A stretch of DNA of 64,000 nucleotides from Streptomyces sp. NBC_01460 (GTDB lineage: Bacteria; Actinomycetota; Actinomycetes; Streptomycetales; Streptomycetaceae), in assembly GCF_036227405.1 (NCBI RefSeq), contig NZ_CP109473.1:1-64000 (forward strand). Reading direction: 5' to 3'. The notes under the pieces are model-generated. The model ran no database searches. It saw only the letters and a program-made list of their open reading frames with translations, and was not told the origin of the DNA. The position numbers were made by a program, and so were the translations under genes. Every line of letters begins with the position of its first letter. Position 1 is the stretch's first letter. This document shows positions 8,328 to 16,355 of this stretch, in pieces.

Positions 8328-9013
8328 GGTGGCCGTGGCAGCGTGCTGCCCGCACCAGTGCATCGGCCCAGCCCCGGTTGCTGCCCAGCGTAAGCGAGGG
8401 GGTCTGTTTCGAGGCGGTCTACACCATCGTGTGGCGTCCGCGCTGGCGCGCCGGTCCCCAGGTGGAGGAGAGCGTGCGGGCCCATGTTCACGCGACGGCG
8501 ATGGGTGCAGCGGCAGCCCAGCCGGTGGTCGATCTGCCTGCCGCCCAGGACCAGGTCAATGCCGCCTTCTGCCTCCCCCACCTCAGCCCGTACTACCGGC
8601 TGCTGAGTGCGCGGGCAGTGCTGGGCCTGCCTACTGGTGCCCAAGAACTGCTCGCTCAGCAGCAGGCCGACGAGCAGCGCATCCGGCGTCTGTGCTTCCT
8701 CAAGAAGAACCTCTACGACCGTCCCGACCTCGTCGTCCTGGACCAGATGGAGCGCCGCGCAACAGGGGCACTGGACGAGGAGCTGGTAGGTGAGCTCCAG
8801 CGCCTGGCCCGTCTGATCAGTTCCTGTGACCAATGGTGGTTTCCCCTGCTGCAGCAGTGGGAGCTAGTGGGCCAAGGCTTCAAGGATCCGGAGAAGCAGA
8901 AACAGGCTCTGATCCTGCTGACAGAATCGCTCACCGCTCTCAACGGTGGCACCTTGCCTGAGGCTCTCACGGGCACTCAGAGCGAGGCCGCTGCGCGAAG
9001 GGCCCATCCGTGA
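8324..9013 (+). CDS. 229-aa conserved-looking partner protein
   Basis: ATG 8324 overlaps the upstream stop (ATGA), so translation is coupled and the two products are probably made in equal amounts and interact. The N-terminus is basic (MRWPWQRAAR). An alpha/beta segment (VCFEAVYTIVW, about 27-37) follows, then a long helical region (VDLPAAQDQVNAAF to LLTESLTAL) with several Trp and Leu-Leu pairs. There is no catalytic signature, zinc site or membrane helix, and I do not recognise the family. Position makes it the fifth member of the cyclase module. Confidence 0.7.
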   Translation: MRWPWQRAARTSASAQPRLLPSVSEGVCFEAVYTIVWRPRWRAGPQVEESVRAHVHATAMGAAAAQPVVDLPAAQDQVNAAFCLPHLSPYYRLLSARAVLGLPTGAQELLAQQQADEQRIRRLCFLKKNLYDRPDLVVLDQMERRATGALDEELVGELQRLARLISSCDQWWFPLLQQWELVGQGFKDPEKQKQALILLTESLTALNGGTLPEALTGTQSEAAARRAHP

Positions 9014-9240
9014 AACTCCTTCTGTGGCGGATGGTGCTCTCCCCCCTCACCTGTGTGCAGGCCTTACGCATACGCCAACGCAGCACCGTGTCCCTGTCGT
9101 TCGATGCTGCCTGGCGTCAAGCCCGTATGAACCGCCATCCCGACGAGATGGTCTACCGGCATCACGGACACCGGGCAACGGCTCCCCGCACGGGCCCGGA
9201 TCAGAATCCGCACGACAGGTCTCCGTCAGCCCCTCTCTGA
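9010..9240 (+). CDS. Possible small coupled ORF (76 aa)
   Basis: GTG 9010 overlaps the stop of the preceding gene (GTGA), the arrangement used inside this operon. The product starts with a short hydrophobic stretch (VKLLLWRMVLSPLTCVQAL) and then becomes Arg/His/Pro rich. Codon composition is less convincing than in the genes upstream, so it may be a chance frame or the 5' end of a broken gene. Confidence 0.25.
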   Translation: MKLLLWRMVLSPLTCVQALRIRQRSTVSLSFDAAWRQARMNRHPDEMVYRHHGHRATAPRTGPDQNPHDRSPSAPL

Positions 9241-9442
9241 AGACGTCAAAAGCCTCGATACGCCGCTGCGAGGGCAGAGAATCCCCGGAATCCGCCAGGG
9301 AGAGCCGTCGCGTCCGCAACACGTCCCGTAGGCGGGCAGCCCGCCACAGGCGTACGTAGGTACCAGCCGCCAGCCCACCTACTGATCGCGGGAAAGTCCC
9401 AGCGGCGCACCGCCATCGGCACAGCCACGAAGTTGCTGAGCA

Positions 9443-9943
9443 GTGCCGAGCTGCCCAGGCCGCCCACGATGGAGGCAGCCGTCACGTTTGCACGAGGGGC
9501 TGCCCTATTCGCGTGTCAGCGACCTGCTGCGCAGGAGCTGTGCGAGCCGATCACTGGTGATTCTCGACGCGTGCACCAGCGGCAGCGCGCTCCCCGACTT
9601 CATCGATGCACGGGATGGGGAGCAGACGCCTTCCCGAGGTCCGAAGGAGGAGTACATCCTGACGGCGACAGGCCCCGACGGATGGGCGTTGGACCGCGAC
9701 CCGGCCAACCCGAGCAGTCGCTACACGGCCTTCCTCCACGTCCCGAACGACAGGGGCGATGACACATCCCTGTCCCTAGACGTTCCCACGCTGCAGAGGT
9801 CGCTTACCCGTCGCCTCGCTCAGGACGCTCTACCGAAGCCACATCTGTTCGCACGAAACAGCAGTCCGCAGTCGTTCCCCCTCATCTTTCCCTGCAAGTC
9901 CGCCGACCACTTCCCTTCCAACAGTCCGGGGTTGGATCCGTGA
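9443..9943 (+). pseudogene. Truncated caspase-like (peptidase C14) protein
   Basis: From about 9500 the frame reads like the second half of a caspase-fold domain: RVSDLLRRS, then SLVILDACTSGSALPDF with the catalytic Cys of the DxCxSG motif, then EEYILTATGPDGWAL and SSRYTAFL, the positions where these peptidases read TAT... and S..T. The preceding half with the catalytic His (usually GHG) is absent; upstream frames hold no such motif. The last 50 residues also lose family character. I therefore call a decayed gene. Caspase-like peptidases are common effectors in actinobacterial conflict systems, which fits the flanking cyclase module and STAND gene. Confidence 0.6.
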
Positions 9944-10287
9944 ACTGGCCGACTTACGGCAGGCTGGCGCCACTTCCCGGGCCGGGCACCCCGCACCGGG
10001 CGGATGGACCGTGGTGCTGCCCGTAGCGGCTGCTGAGGCTGGTCCCGGTGTCAGCCGCCCCGCCCCCCGGCCATCCTGTGATCCCACTGTCGTCGTGATG
10101 TTCGGCTCTGGTGGTTCTGTGGGCAACGGGCGCGCCCCTGCCTGGTTTGCGCGAGACTTGGCGCAGCACGCCCCCGCCTCTCGGTTGAAGCGAGCGACAC
10201 GGCCGGGCCGGGGTCCTGGCCAGACAGCACAGGAACGTGAGGGGTGCGGCATGGTGACGATCAAAGGGGTGGGGCTTGAGGCGTTTT
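9944..10287. other. Gap without recognisable gene
   Basis: Open frames on both strands here are Pro/Arg/Gly-rich shadows. The stretch should contain the promoter of the NB-ARC gene, but I cannot place it reliably. Confidence 0.5.
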
Positions 10288-13200
10288 GTGAAGAAATGGA
10301 TTGTGCGCGGCCCGCTCCTTCTGGGCGGGCTGGCCTTCCTCATATCGACAGTCCTGGAGGAGGGATGGAGCGAGGGCGACCAGGTCGCCAGCGTCTTGGG
10401 AGGCGCATTCCTACTGGTCTCGACGATATGGCCCAAGCTCAGCCCGGCAGCAGCGGCGGCTGGGCCTGCCGCACCTGGTCCCGTGACTGTCCCGGACGGG
10501 TGGGTGGAGCGGGCGGAAGCCCGCCAGGTGGTCGACGCCGTCCTGGCAGGCACCCGCGGACGCTGGCGCGGGGGCGGAGGTGCTGTGGCCATCACTGCTG
10601 GGCTGCATGGGCCGGGCGGTTTCGGCAAGACGACACTCGCCCGGTTTGCCGTTGCCCAGTCGAAGGTCCGCGAGAGATTCCCCGGCGGGATCTGGTTCAT
10701 CACGATCGGCCGTGGCGTGAGGGGCAGAGCCGGGGTTGCGGCCAAGGTCGCAACGGAGATGGTGCGTATCACCGGGGTCGAGTGCACGGCCGGCGACGAT
10801 CCGGAGCAGGCCGGCGTTCAGCTGGGCAAGCTCCTTGCCGCAATGCCGCAGACCCTGCTGGTGATTGACGACGTATGGGAGGCGGAGCAGCTGCGGCCGT
10901 TCCTCATGGGTGCAGAGCGGCGGTGCGTCCGGCTGATCACCACACGCAACGCGAGCGTGCTTCCCGCTCATGCCTCGCGGATCACTGTGGACCGCATGAC
11001 GTACGCCCAGGCCCAGCTGGCCCTGACGAAGGGGTTGCCGCATGTGCCGGAACAGGTGGTGATCGACGACCTTGTCGAGGCGACCGGCCGGTGGGCGCTC
11101 TTGTTGCGGATCGCCAACCGTGTCCTGAGCGAGCAGTTGTCAACCGGGGCGGACGCGAATGAGGTCGGCCGACGCCTTCTCCACCGGCTGCGCGTACACG
11201 GGCCGGCGGCGAGCGACCCTCAGAAAGATTTCAACCTCGACGACACCGACGAGCGGAACCGGGCTGTGCGCGCCAGCCTCGCGGCCGCCACCGAACTCCT
11301 TCCCCCAGATGGGGGCGCAAGGTTCGCGGAACTTGGAGTCTTCGCCGAGGACGAGGCCGTCCCGATCACGCTGGTAGCCCGCCTGTGGGAGGGGGCGGCC
11401 GGTCTCGACGAGACCACTGCGCGCAGCCTGTGCAGGCAGATGGCCGACCTGTCCCTGCTCAGTCTCGACTCAAGCGTCCCAGGCGGGACCGTGGCCCTGC
11501 ACGACGTGATCCGCGATCATCTCCGGGCAGAGCTGTCAGCCCGGCTGTGGGCAGTGAACAGAGCCTTTCTCGACACCCTCACCTCGGCCGGCGAGGGCGG
11601 GCCTGATTGGTGGACAACGCGCTGCGGGTACCTGCGGGACTTCCTCATCGCGCACCTGGTGGACGGGGACCGCACCCCTGATGCGGTCGCTCTGGCCACG
11701 GATTTCCGCTGGGTCAGCATGCGCCTGCACCACCACGGCCCCACCGCGCCTCTTCGGGACCTCGCCCTCGTCCCTCACGCTGATGCCGCCATTCTGGCTT
11801 CCCATCTGGAACGCGCCGCGCACCTCATGACCCCCACTACACCGCCCCAGGCCCTCGATGCCGTACTGCGCAGCCGCGTTCCTGGAGGTGCGGCATGGCT
11901 GGCGGCCGCCGATAGTGCTTTGTCGAGGCCAGCGCTCATCGACCGATGGTCCCCGCCTGATCTGCCCAGCTCTGCGCTCCTGCGGACCCTTACGCATCAG
12001 GCACCCGTTGAGGAGATGGCCTTCAGCCTTGACGGGACACGCCTCGCCACCATTGACATCAGTGGCCGAGTCCGGGTCTGGGATGCCTTGAGCGGGGCGC
12101 AGGTAGGGGAACTGCCGCGACACAGCCGAATGAAGGAACTGGCTTTCGGTAACGATGGAGCACATCTGCTCACCGTCGATGGCGATGGCATCGTCGACGG
12201 CTGGGATCTGACCACGGGCTCGGAGCTGAACCAGTTCTTTCCAGGCAAATGCCGTGCTGCCGCCTTCAGCGCTGACGGGTCTCGTCTCTTCACCGCACTG
12301 GAGGACGGCGTAGTTACGACCTGGGACACGGCTACCGGCGCCAGTCTCAATGAGTTTCAGACGCCTGTCAGTAGCTCAGGCCGGCTTCTGGTGAGTCAGG
12401 ACGGCACGACGCTGGTCTTCTCAAGGCGTGGTGGCATGCGTTCCTACTACTGCGACGCCGACACCGGCAGCAACCTGAAAACTCTGCAGGGCCGACCTGT
12501 GGCGGTTACAGCGGACGGAGCTCACGTTGCCACAGTTCAGGGGGGAAGTGTCAGCATCTGGAGTACATCGTCCAGCGTTCGTCTGCAGGAGCTCCGCGAC
12601 TGCCTCGACGTCACTGTGGCAGCGTTCAATGCCGACGGCACGGCACTTGCTACCGGGAACCACGAGGGCGTCGTGGAGGTGTGGGACCTCGCCACGAGGA
12701 CACGGGCCCGTCGTTTCCACCATGGATCGCTGTGCTCATCGCTGGGCTTCAGCGCGGACGGTCTGAGGCTCACAAGCGCCAGCATGGACAAAACTGTCCG
12801 GATCTGGGACCTCGCCACTAGTTCGGTGCAGCCGCAGGAGGCCCCTGTCGGTGTCGCGGCGGTCTCCACTGATGGGTCCCGCATCGCCACCGTGAGCCGT
12901 GAGGGGTTCTCCGTCTGGGATTCCACGAGCGGTGTGCAAGTCCAACGCTTCGCAAGAGGCGATGGATCCGCCGGGCAGGAGCTGTGGTTCACCCCTCCCT
13001 TGTACGGAGACCCGGCCGATCTGCTCTCGGCAGCTTTTACGGCGACAGGCATCCACTTCGCCGCGGCCGCGGATCGCCAGACAGTTGGCGTGTGGGACGC
13101 CGCTGGGACGCTGCTTGTACAACTCGCCTGTGCCGGGCCGCTGGAGAAAGTGGAACTCAGCCCGCCAGGAGATCTTCTTGCCACGGTCGACCGGCAGGGA

Positions 13201-13698
13201 ACTGTCGGTGTCTGGGACATCGCCAGCGGCATGCAGATACATCAGTTCCCTCACCACAGATCGCGCAGGATTGTGTTCAGCCCAGACGGATCCCGCCTCG
13301 CTACAGCCGGAACCCTCGTCTGGGACACTGCGTCAGGCGTACAGGTCTCGCATGTGGCGCACCACTCAGCGCGAGCGTGGGCCTTGGCATTCACTCCGGA
13401 CAACGGTCGGCTTGCCGTCGTTGATGGCAGCGTCGGATTCCGGGTAGTGGACATCGCCACCGAATCCGTCATTCACAGGTTCCGCGGCACTAGGGTCAGG
13501 GCGGCAGCCTTCAGCTCCGACGGCAAGTACCTCGCTGGCGCGGGAGGCGACACAATCTTCGTATGGGACGCCACGACAGGTGAACTCCTCACCAGCATGC
13601 GGGCCGACAGCGACCTTGAATCCGTGATCTGGCATCCCGACAGTCGAGCCCTCTTTGCTGGCGGCCGTGGCCTCCTCGGCTACGAGTTCACCGTATAG
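10288..13698 (+). CDS. Membrane-anchored NB-ARC STAND NTPase with WD40 repeats
   Basis: About 1136 residues from GTG 10288, which has GAGG six bases upstream (TTG 10276 is a weaker alternative). Residues about 5-22 and 33-48 are two hydrophobic helices, so the N-terminus is probably in the membrane. The NB-ARC core follows: P-loop GPGGFGKTT (108-116), Walker B LLVIDDVW (about 190-197), and LITTRN as sensor. Helical and winged-helix regions lead into a C-terminal array from about residue 565 with 13-14 WD-type repeats (VRVWDALSG, VEVWDLATR, VRIWDLATS, VGVWDIASG, IFVWDATTG), enough for two seven-bladed propellers. The architecture matches NLR-like STAND switches: the propeller senses, ATP drives assembly. 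There is no nuclease, protease or TIR effector, so the membrane helices may be the effector. A hairpin terminator follows. Confidence 0.9.
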   Translation: MKKWIVRGPLLLGGLAFLISTVLEEGWSEGDQVASVLGGAFLLVSTIWPKLSPAAAAAGPAAPGPVTVPDGWVERAEARQVVDAVLAGTRGRWRGGGGAVAITAGLHGPGGFGKTTLARFAVAQSKVRERFPGGIWFITIGRGVRGRAGVAAKVATEMVRITGVECTAGDDPEQAGVQLGKLLAAMPQTLLVIDDVWEAEQLRPFLMGAERRCVRLITTRNASVLPAHASRITVDRMTYAQAQLALTKGLPHVPEQVVIDDLVEATGRWALLLRIANRVLSEQLSTGADANEVGRRLLHRLRVHGPAASDPQKDFNLDDTDERNRAVRASLAAATELLPPDGGARFAELGVFAEDEAVPITLVARLWEGAAGLDETTARSLCRQMADLSLLSLDSSVPGGTVALHDVIRDHLRAELSARLWAVNRAFLDTLTSAGEGGPDWWTTRCGYLRDFLIAHLVDGDRTPDAVALATDFRWVSMRLHHHGPTAPLRDLALVPHADAAILASHLERAAHLMTPTTPPQALDAVLRSRVPGGAAWLAAADSALSRPALIDRWSPPDLPSSALLRTLTHQAPVEEMAFSLDGTRLATIDISGRVRVWDALSGAQVGELPRHSRMKELAFGNDGAHLLTVDGDGIVDGWDLTTGSELNQFFPGKCRAAAFSADGSRLFTALEDGVVTTWDTATGASLNEFQTPVSSSGRLLVSQDGTTLVFSRRGGMRSYYCDADTGSNLKTLQGRPVAVTADGAHVATVQGGSVSIWSTSSSVRLQELRDCLDVTVAAFNADGTALATGNHEGVVEVWDLATRTRARRFHHGSLCSSLGFSADGLRLTSASMDKTVRIWDLATSSVQPQEAPVGVAAVSTDGSRIATVSREGFSVWDSTSGVQVQRFARGDGSAGQELWFTPPLYGDPADLLSAAFTATGIHFAAAADRQTVGVWDAAGTLLVQLACAGPLEKVELSPPGDLLATVDRQGTVGVWDIASGMQIHQFPHHRSRRIVFSPDGSRLATAGTLVWDTASGVQVSHVAHHSARAWALAFTPDNGRLAVVDGSVGFRVVDIATESVIHRFRGTRVRAAAFSSDGKYLAGAGGDTIFVWDATTGELLTSMRADSDLESVIWHPDSRALFAGGRGLLGYEFTV

Positions 13699-13790
13699 GC
13701 CAACAGACTGCGCGGAGATGAGCACTGGCTCTCGGGCGGAGGTGGCGTGCGTTTGGCATGCCAATGCTGCCGCCCGTCCCGCGAGCAGCA

Positions 13791-13823
13791 GGAAGGGGGC
13801 CCAGCTTCGCTCTGGCCCCTTCC
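13791..13823 (+). terminator. Hairpin downstream of the NB-ARC gene
   Basis: GGAAGGGGGCCCAG (13791-13804) can pair with CTGGCCCCTTCC (13812-13823) with two bulged bases around a 7-nt loop. It lies 93 bp after the stop codon. There is no T-run, as usual for Streptomyces terminators. Confidence 0.6.
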
Positions 13824-13946
13824 CGTCCCCGTGGCTCTCTCCCCCGCTGATTCCGGCCGAATGCGGGCGGGTTGCGGTGCGATGTCGGCACGGCGGCGTT
13901 CGCACAGCCAGCGATCACGGCCTGGCGCCAGCACGAAACGTCTCGC

Positions 13947-14497
13947 ATGAACTCCCAGCCCGGCGTCGCGGCCTGGGCCGTCCACGAGGCTATCCCTCAC
14001 GCTGTGCCTGAGGGCGAAGGTCCGTGGTCCGACACCCCTGCCAGTCTGGTCAGCCAACGACTGCAGAAGACACTTGAAGCCTGGCAACAGGGACTCGGGC
14101 CGGCAGGTGACCGGATCTTCCTCTCCACCGGGGATGGTCTGGCCCCGGCACGGTCGATGCCCGCCTGAAGGGCAACAAGCTCGCACTGCACATCCTGCGT
14201 CGCCATACCGACCACACTCCGGGACTCACTGCCCCAGTCGCCCATCGCTGGGCGGAGCCGCGTGGAAGCCGCCCCCTGACAACGTCGGTCGGGCCGGTTA
14301 CGGCGGGCTATGCCGCCTGGCCGTGGCAGAAAACCCTGGGCATAGTCTCCTTCTACCTGCACACGCTGTGCGAACGCAGAGACTTTGACCTGGCCGACTG
14401 CGACGCCTACACCAAGGAGCGGCTGTGGTTGGCGAGCACCGGTCTGCTGCGACGTCCTCCCCACCGCCATACACCGCTACCGCGACGCGTCAGGTGA
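13947..14497 (+). pseudogene. Unrecognised frameshifted coding remnant
   Basis: ATG 13947 opens a frame with good codon use (NSQPGVAAWAVHEAIPHAV) that ends at 14168. A different frame then continues with equally natural protein sequence (ARLKGNKLALHILRRHTDH, later WPWQKTLGIVSFYLHTLCE) to a TGA at 14495-14497. The two pieces probably belonged to one gene split by a frameshift near 14150. I do not recognise the family. The adjacent DUF397 gene suggests it could be part of a regulator locus, but that is a guess. Confidence 0.4.
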
Positions 14498-14566
14498 TCA
14501 AGACGCTCGTCTGCCCCGCCACGCATGTTGCACGTGACCTGACGGCTCGAGCGCCGCTTTCTGCTC

Positions 14567-14764
14567 ATGAGCGCCCCCGAGTCCAGCTGGTTCAATGCCT
14601 CCTACAACAACGACACGGGCGGTTCCTGTATCAAGATCGCACCCCTGCTCGACCAGGTCGGCTTCCGCGACTCCAAAAACAAGAAGGGCCCCGCCGTCGT
14701 TGTCCCGCAGGCCGCATGGAGTGCTTTCCTCGGCCCCGCCACCGAGTCGAACATCACGGTGTAG
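14567..14764 (+). CDS. DUF397 family protein
   Basis: 65 residues with the family pattern: WFNASYNNDTGGSCIKIA, then a central RDSKNKKGPAVVVP and the AW.AFL ending. DUF397 proteins are small actinobacterial partners, usually encoded next to an XRE/HTH regulator and working with it in development or antibiotic control. Here no intact regulator is adjacent (the nearest is the broken gene at 16356), so this copy is orphaned. The start has only a weak ribosome binding site. A strong hairpin follows. Confidence 0.85.
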   Translation: MSAPESSWFNASYNNDTGGSCIKIAPLLDQVGFRDSKNKKGPAVVVPQAAWSAFLGPATESNITV

Positions 14765-14811
14765 CGCTCCGAGTCGTAAGCCGCGGTGTAGAAATCCGCG
14801 GTGAACGCAAC

Positions 14812-14842
14812 GGGTCCCCCTCAGAGGAATTGAGGGGGACCC
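14812..14842. terminator. Strong bidirectional terminator hairpin
   Basis: A perfect 12-bp stem, GGGTCCCCCTCA (14812-14823) and TGAGGGGGACCC (14831-14842), with a 7-nt loop, followed on the plus strand by ATTTTG. It separates the convergent DUF397 gene (+) and methyltransferase gene (-). Confidence 0.9.
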
Positions 14843-14866
14843 ATTTTGCGCTTGACCTGGGCCATC

Positions 14867-15583
14867 CTACGGCCGACTGCTCTTTGCCCGAAAGACAGTG
14901 GTCGTCATGGGCGTGGCCCCCTCCGGGCCTTGGTCGCGAATCACGTCGCAACTCAGCAACTCGAATCCGTACCCGTCCAGCAACTTCTCCCACACGGGCG
15001 TGTCGAGCACCCACCGCTGCATGGTGCTGGCGGTGCCGTCCGCGAGGCGGGCAGGAACATCAGCTGGCTGGCACTCGGTGGCCGGCGGAGTGCCGTTCTT
15101 GTAGTGGCCGAGCGTGGAGAAGACCAGTCGACCGCCCGGCCTGAGGGCCGCCGCGACCGCGGGGAGCAGCACGTGCGGATCGCAGAAGTCCACGGCGCCG
15201 AACAGCGAGTAGGCCACATCGAGAGTGCTTGGGCGATCGGACAGGTACGTCGCTGCGTCGGTGTGGACCAGCTCCAGGCGAGGGACGTCACCGTGCATGG
15301 CCGTGCTGCGGGCATGCTGCGCTTCGGAGCTGTCCAGTGCGATGACGCGAGCCGGTCCCATGGTCCGGGCCACGTACGCGGCCTGGCAGGCCGATCCAGC
15401 GCCGAGCTCGGCGACGTCGCGATCGACGACGTCGCCTAGGAGTTCTTCGCCTGGCCCCGTGCGCTGGTACCAGTCCCAGTGCAGCCTGGTGAGCGCTGGA
15501 CGGTCCGGCGAGGCCGATGCCCCGTAGTGGTGCCAGAGGTCGGAAGCGGCCGTTGAGGTCGGTGAGGTTGGAGTCACGGGCAC
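14867..15583 (-). CDS. SAM-dependent class I methyltransferase
   Basis: 238 residues from GTG 15583; GAGGAG lies about 11 bases upstream. Motif I is VAELGAGSACQAAYVA (about 57-72). An acidic residue ends the next strand (VIALDSS), motif II is near VHTDAATYL, and LRPGGRLVFSTLGH is the post-motif strand typical of Methyltransf_11/25 enzymes. It is soluble and monocistronic. The substrate cannot be read from the sequence; small-molecule O- or N-methylation is typical. The gene converges on DUF397 with a shared terminator. Confidence 0.85.
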   Translation of the reverse strand: MPVTPTSPTSTAASDLWHHYGASASPDRPALTRLHWDWYQRTGPGEELLGDVVDRDVAELGAGSACQAAYVARTMGPARVIALDSSEAQHARSTAMHGDVPRLELVHTDAATYLSDRPSTLDVAYSLFGAVDFCDPHVLLPAVAAALRPGGRLVFSTLGHYKNGTPPATECQPADVPARLADGTASTMQRWVLDTPVWEKLLDGYGFELLSCDVIRDQGPEGATPMTTTVFRAKSSRP

Positions 15584-15693
15584 ATACTGGCCCGCTCCTC
15601 ATGATCGACGTTGTGGCCATGCATGATCTGCACTCGTCCGCGTGACGCCGGCCCCGCCCGGCCGGGAGCTCCGGGCGGGGCCGTGACCGATGG

Positions 15694-16164
15694 TCAGTGG
15701 CCGTCCTCGCCGGGTCGGCACGGCGTGCAGGCTGACGAGTCGGCTGCCCACAGGGGCCGGTCCACGTCCCAGCCGGCCGCAGCAAGGATGTCGGCCGTGC
15801 GGGCAACGGAGCCGTCGCCCTTCATCTCGACCTCGGGCACGTGGTGCATGTAGGCACCCCCGTTGAACCGCTCGCACAGGGCGAAGTACTCGACCGTGTC
15901 GAGCATGACCATGTGGACGCCGATGTCGACGATCTTGCCCGGCCCCATGCCGAGGCCGCGGCCCTTGTTCTCCATGGCCGTGATCAGGTAGGCGACGGCC
16001 TGGCCGAGGACGCGCTCGGCCATGACGGAGTCGAAGGGGTAGTCCCGCATGAGCAGGCCGACCAGCTTCGCCCACTGGGTGTCGCCGATGTAGTCATGCG
16101 GGCTGCGGGCGGGAGAGAGGGGGTCGGTGGTTCCACGGACGGGGGTCTCAAGGATCGCGGTCAT
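15694..16164 (-). CDS. Conserved actinobacterial hypothetical protein (156 aa)
   Basis: ATG 16164 is preceded by AAGGAGA with good spacing. The sequence is compact and well balanced: WAKLVGLLMRDYPFD, then a helical middle, then HMVMLDTVEYFALCERFN and YMHHVPEVEMKGDG. The His/Cys-containing middle and the H.P motif resemble the GRDP-like (glycine-rich protein-like) fold, but I am not certain. The C-terminus has two Cys (CTPC). It is transcribed divergently from the XRE-TPR regulator across a 191-bp gap, a layout often meaning that the regulator controls it. Confidence 0.7.
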   Translation of the reverse strand: MTAILETPVRGTTDPLSPARSPHDYIGDTQWAKLVGLLMRDYPFDSVMAERVLGQAVAYLITAMENKGRGLGMGPGKIVDIGVHMVMLDTVEYFALCERFNGGAYMHHVPEVEMKGDGSVARTADILAAAGWDVDRPLWAADSSACTPCRPGEDGH

Positions 16165-16355
16165 CGTGGGTCTCCTTGGGCCGGCCCCCGGCTGGGGGCG
16201 TTGGTAAGAGGACACCGCGAACAGCTGGGTCGCGGGGGTCAACGCCCGTGGTGCGCAAGCCGTTTGCACGTCCTGCACACGCCGTATACGCGGGCCGGGA
16301 GAACGCCTACCGTGGGGAGACGGCTCTCCGTGACCGCTCGGCCGATGGAGGCGCG
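16165..16355. promoter_or_regulatory. Divergent promoter region
   Basis: The 191-bp gap between the 156-aa gene and the XRE-TPR gene must carry both promoters. TTGCAC (near 16265) with TATACG about 15 bp later is a possible plus-strand promoter, somewhat short in spacing. No clear operator was found. Confidence 0.35.

Noticed and set aside
10011..10868. 285-codon plus-strand frame overlapping the start of the NB-ARC gene
   Set aside because: It is Gly/Arg/Pro rich without motifs, whereas the other frame gives membrane helices and a P-loop.
14425..15144. 239-codon plus-strand frame opposite the methyltransferase
   Set aside because: Arg/Pro-rich shadow crossing a strong terminator; the DUF397 and methyltransferase genes explain the region.
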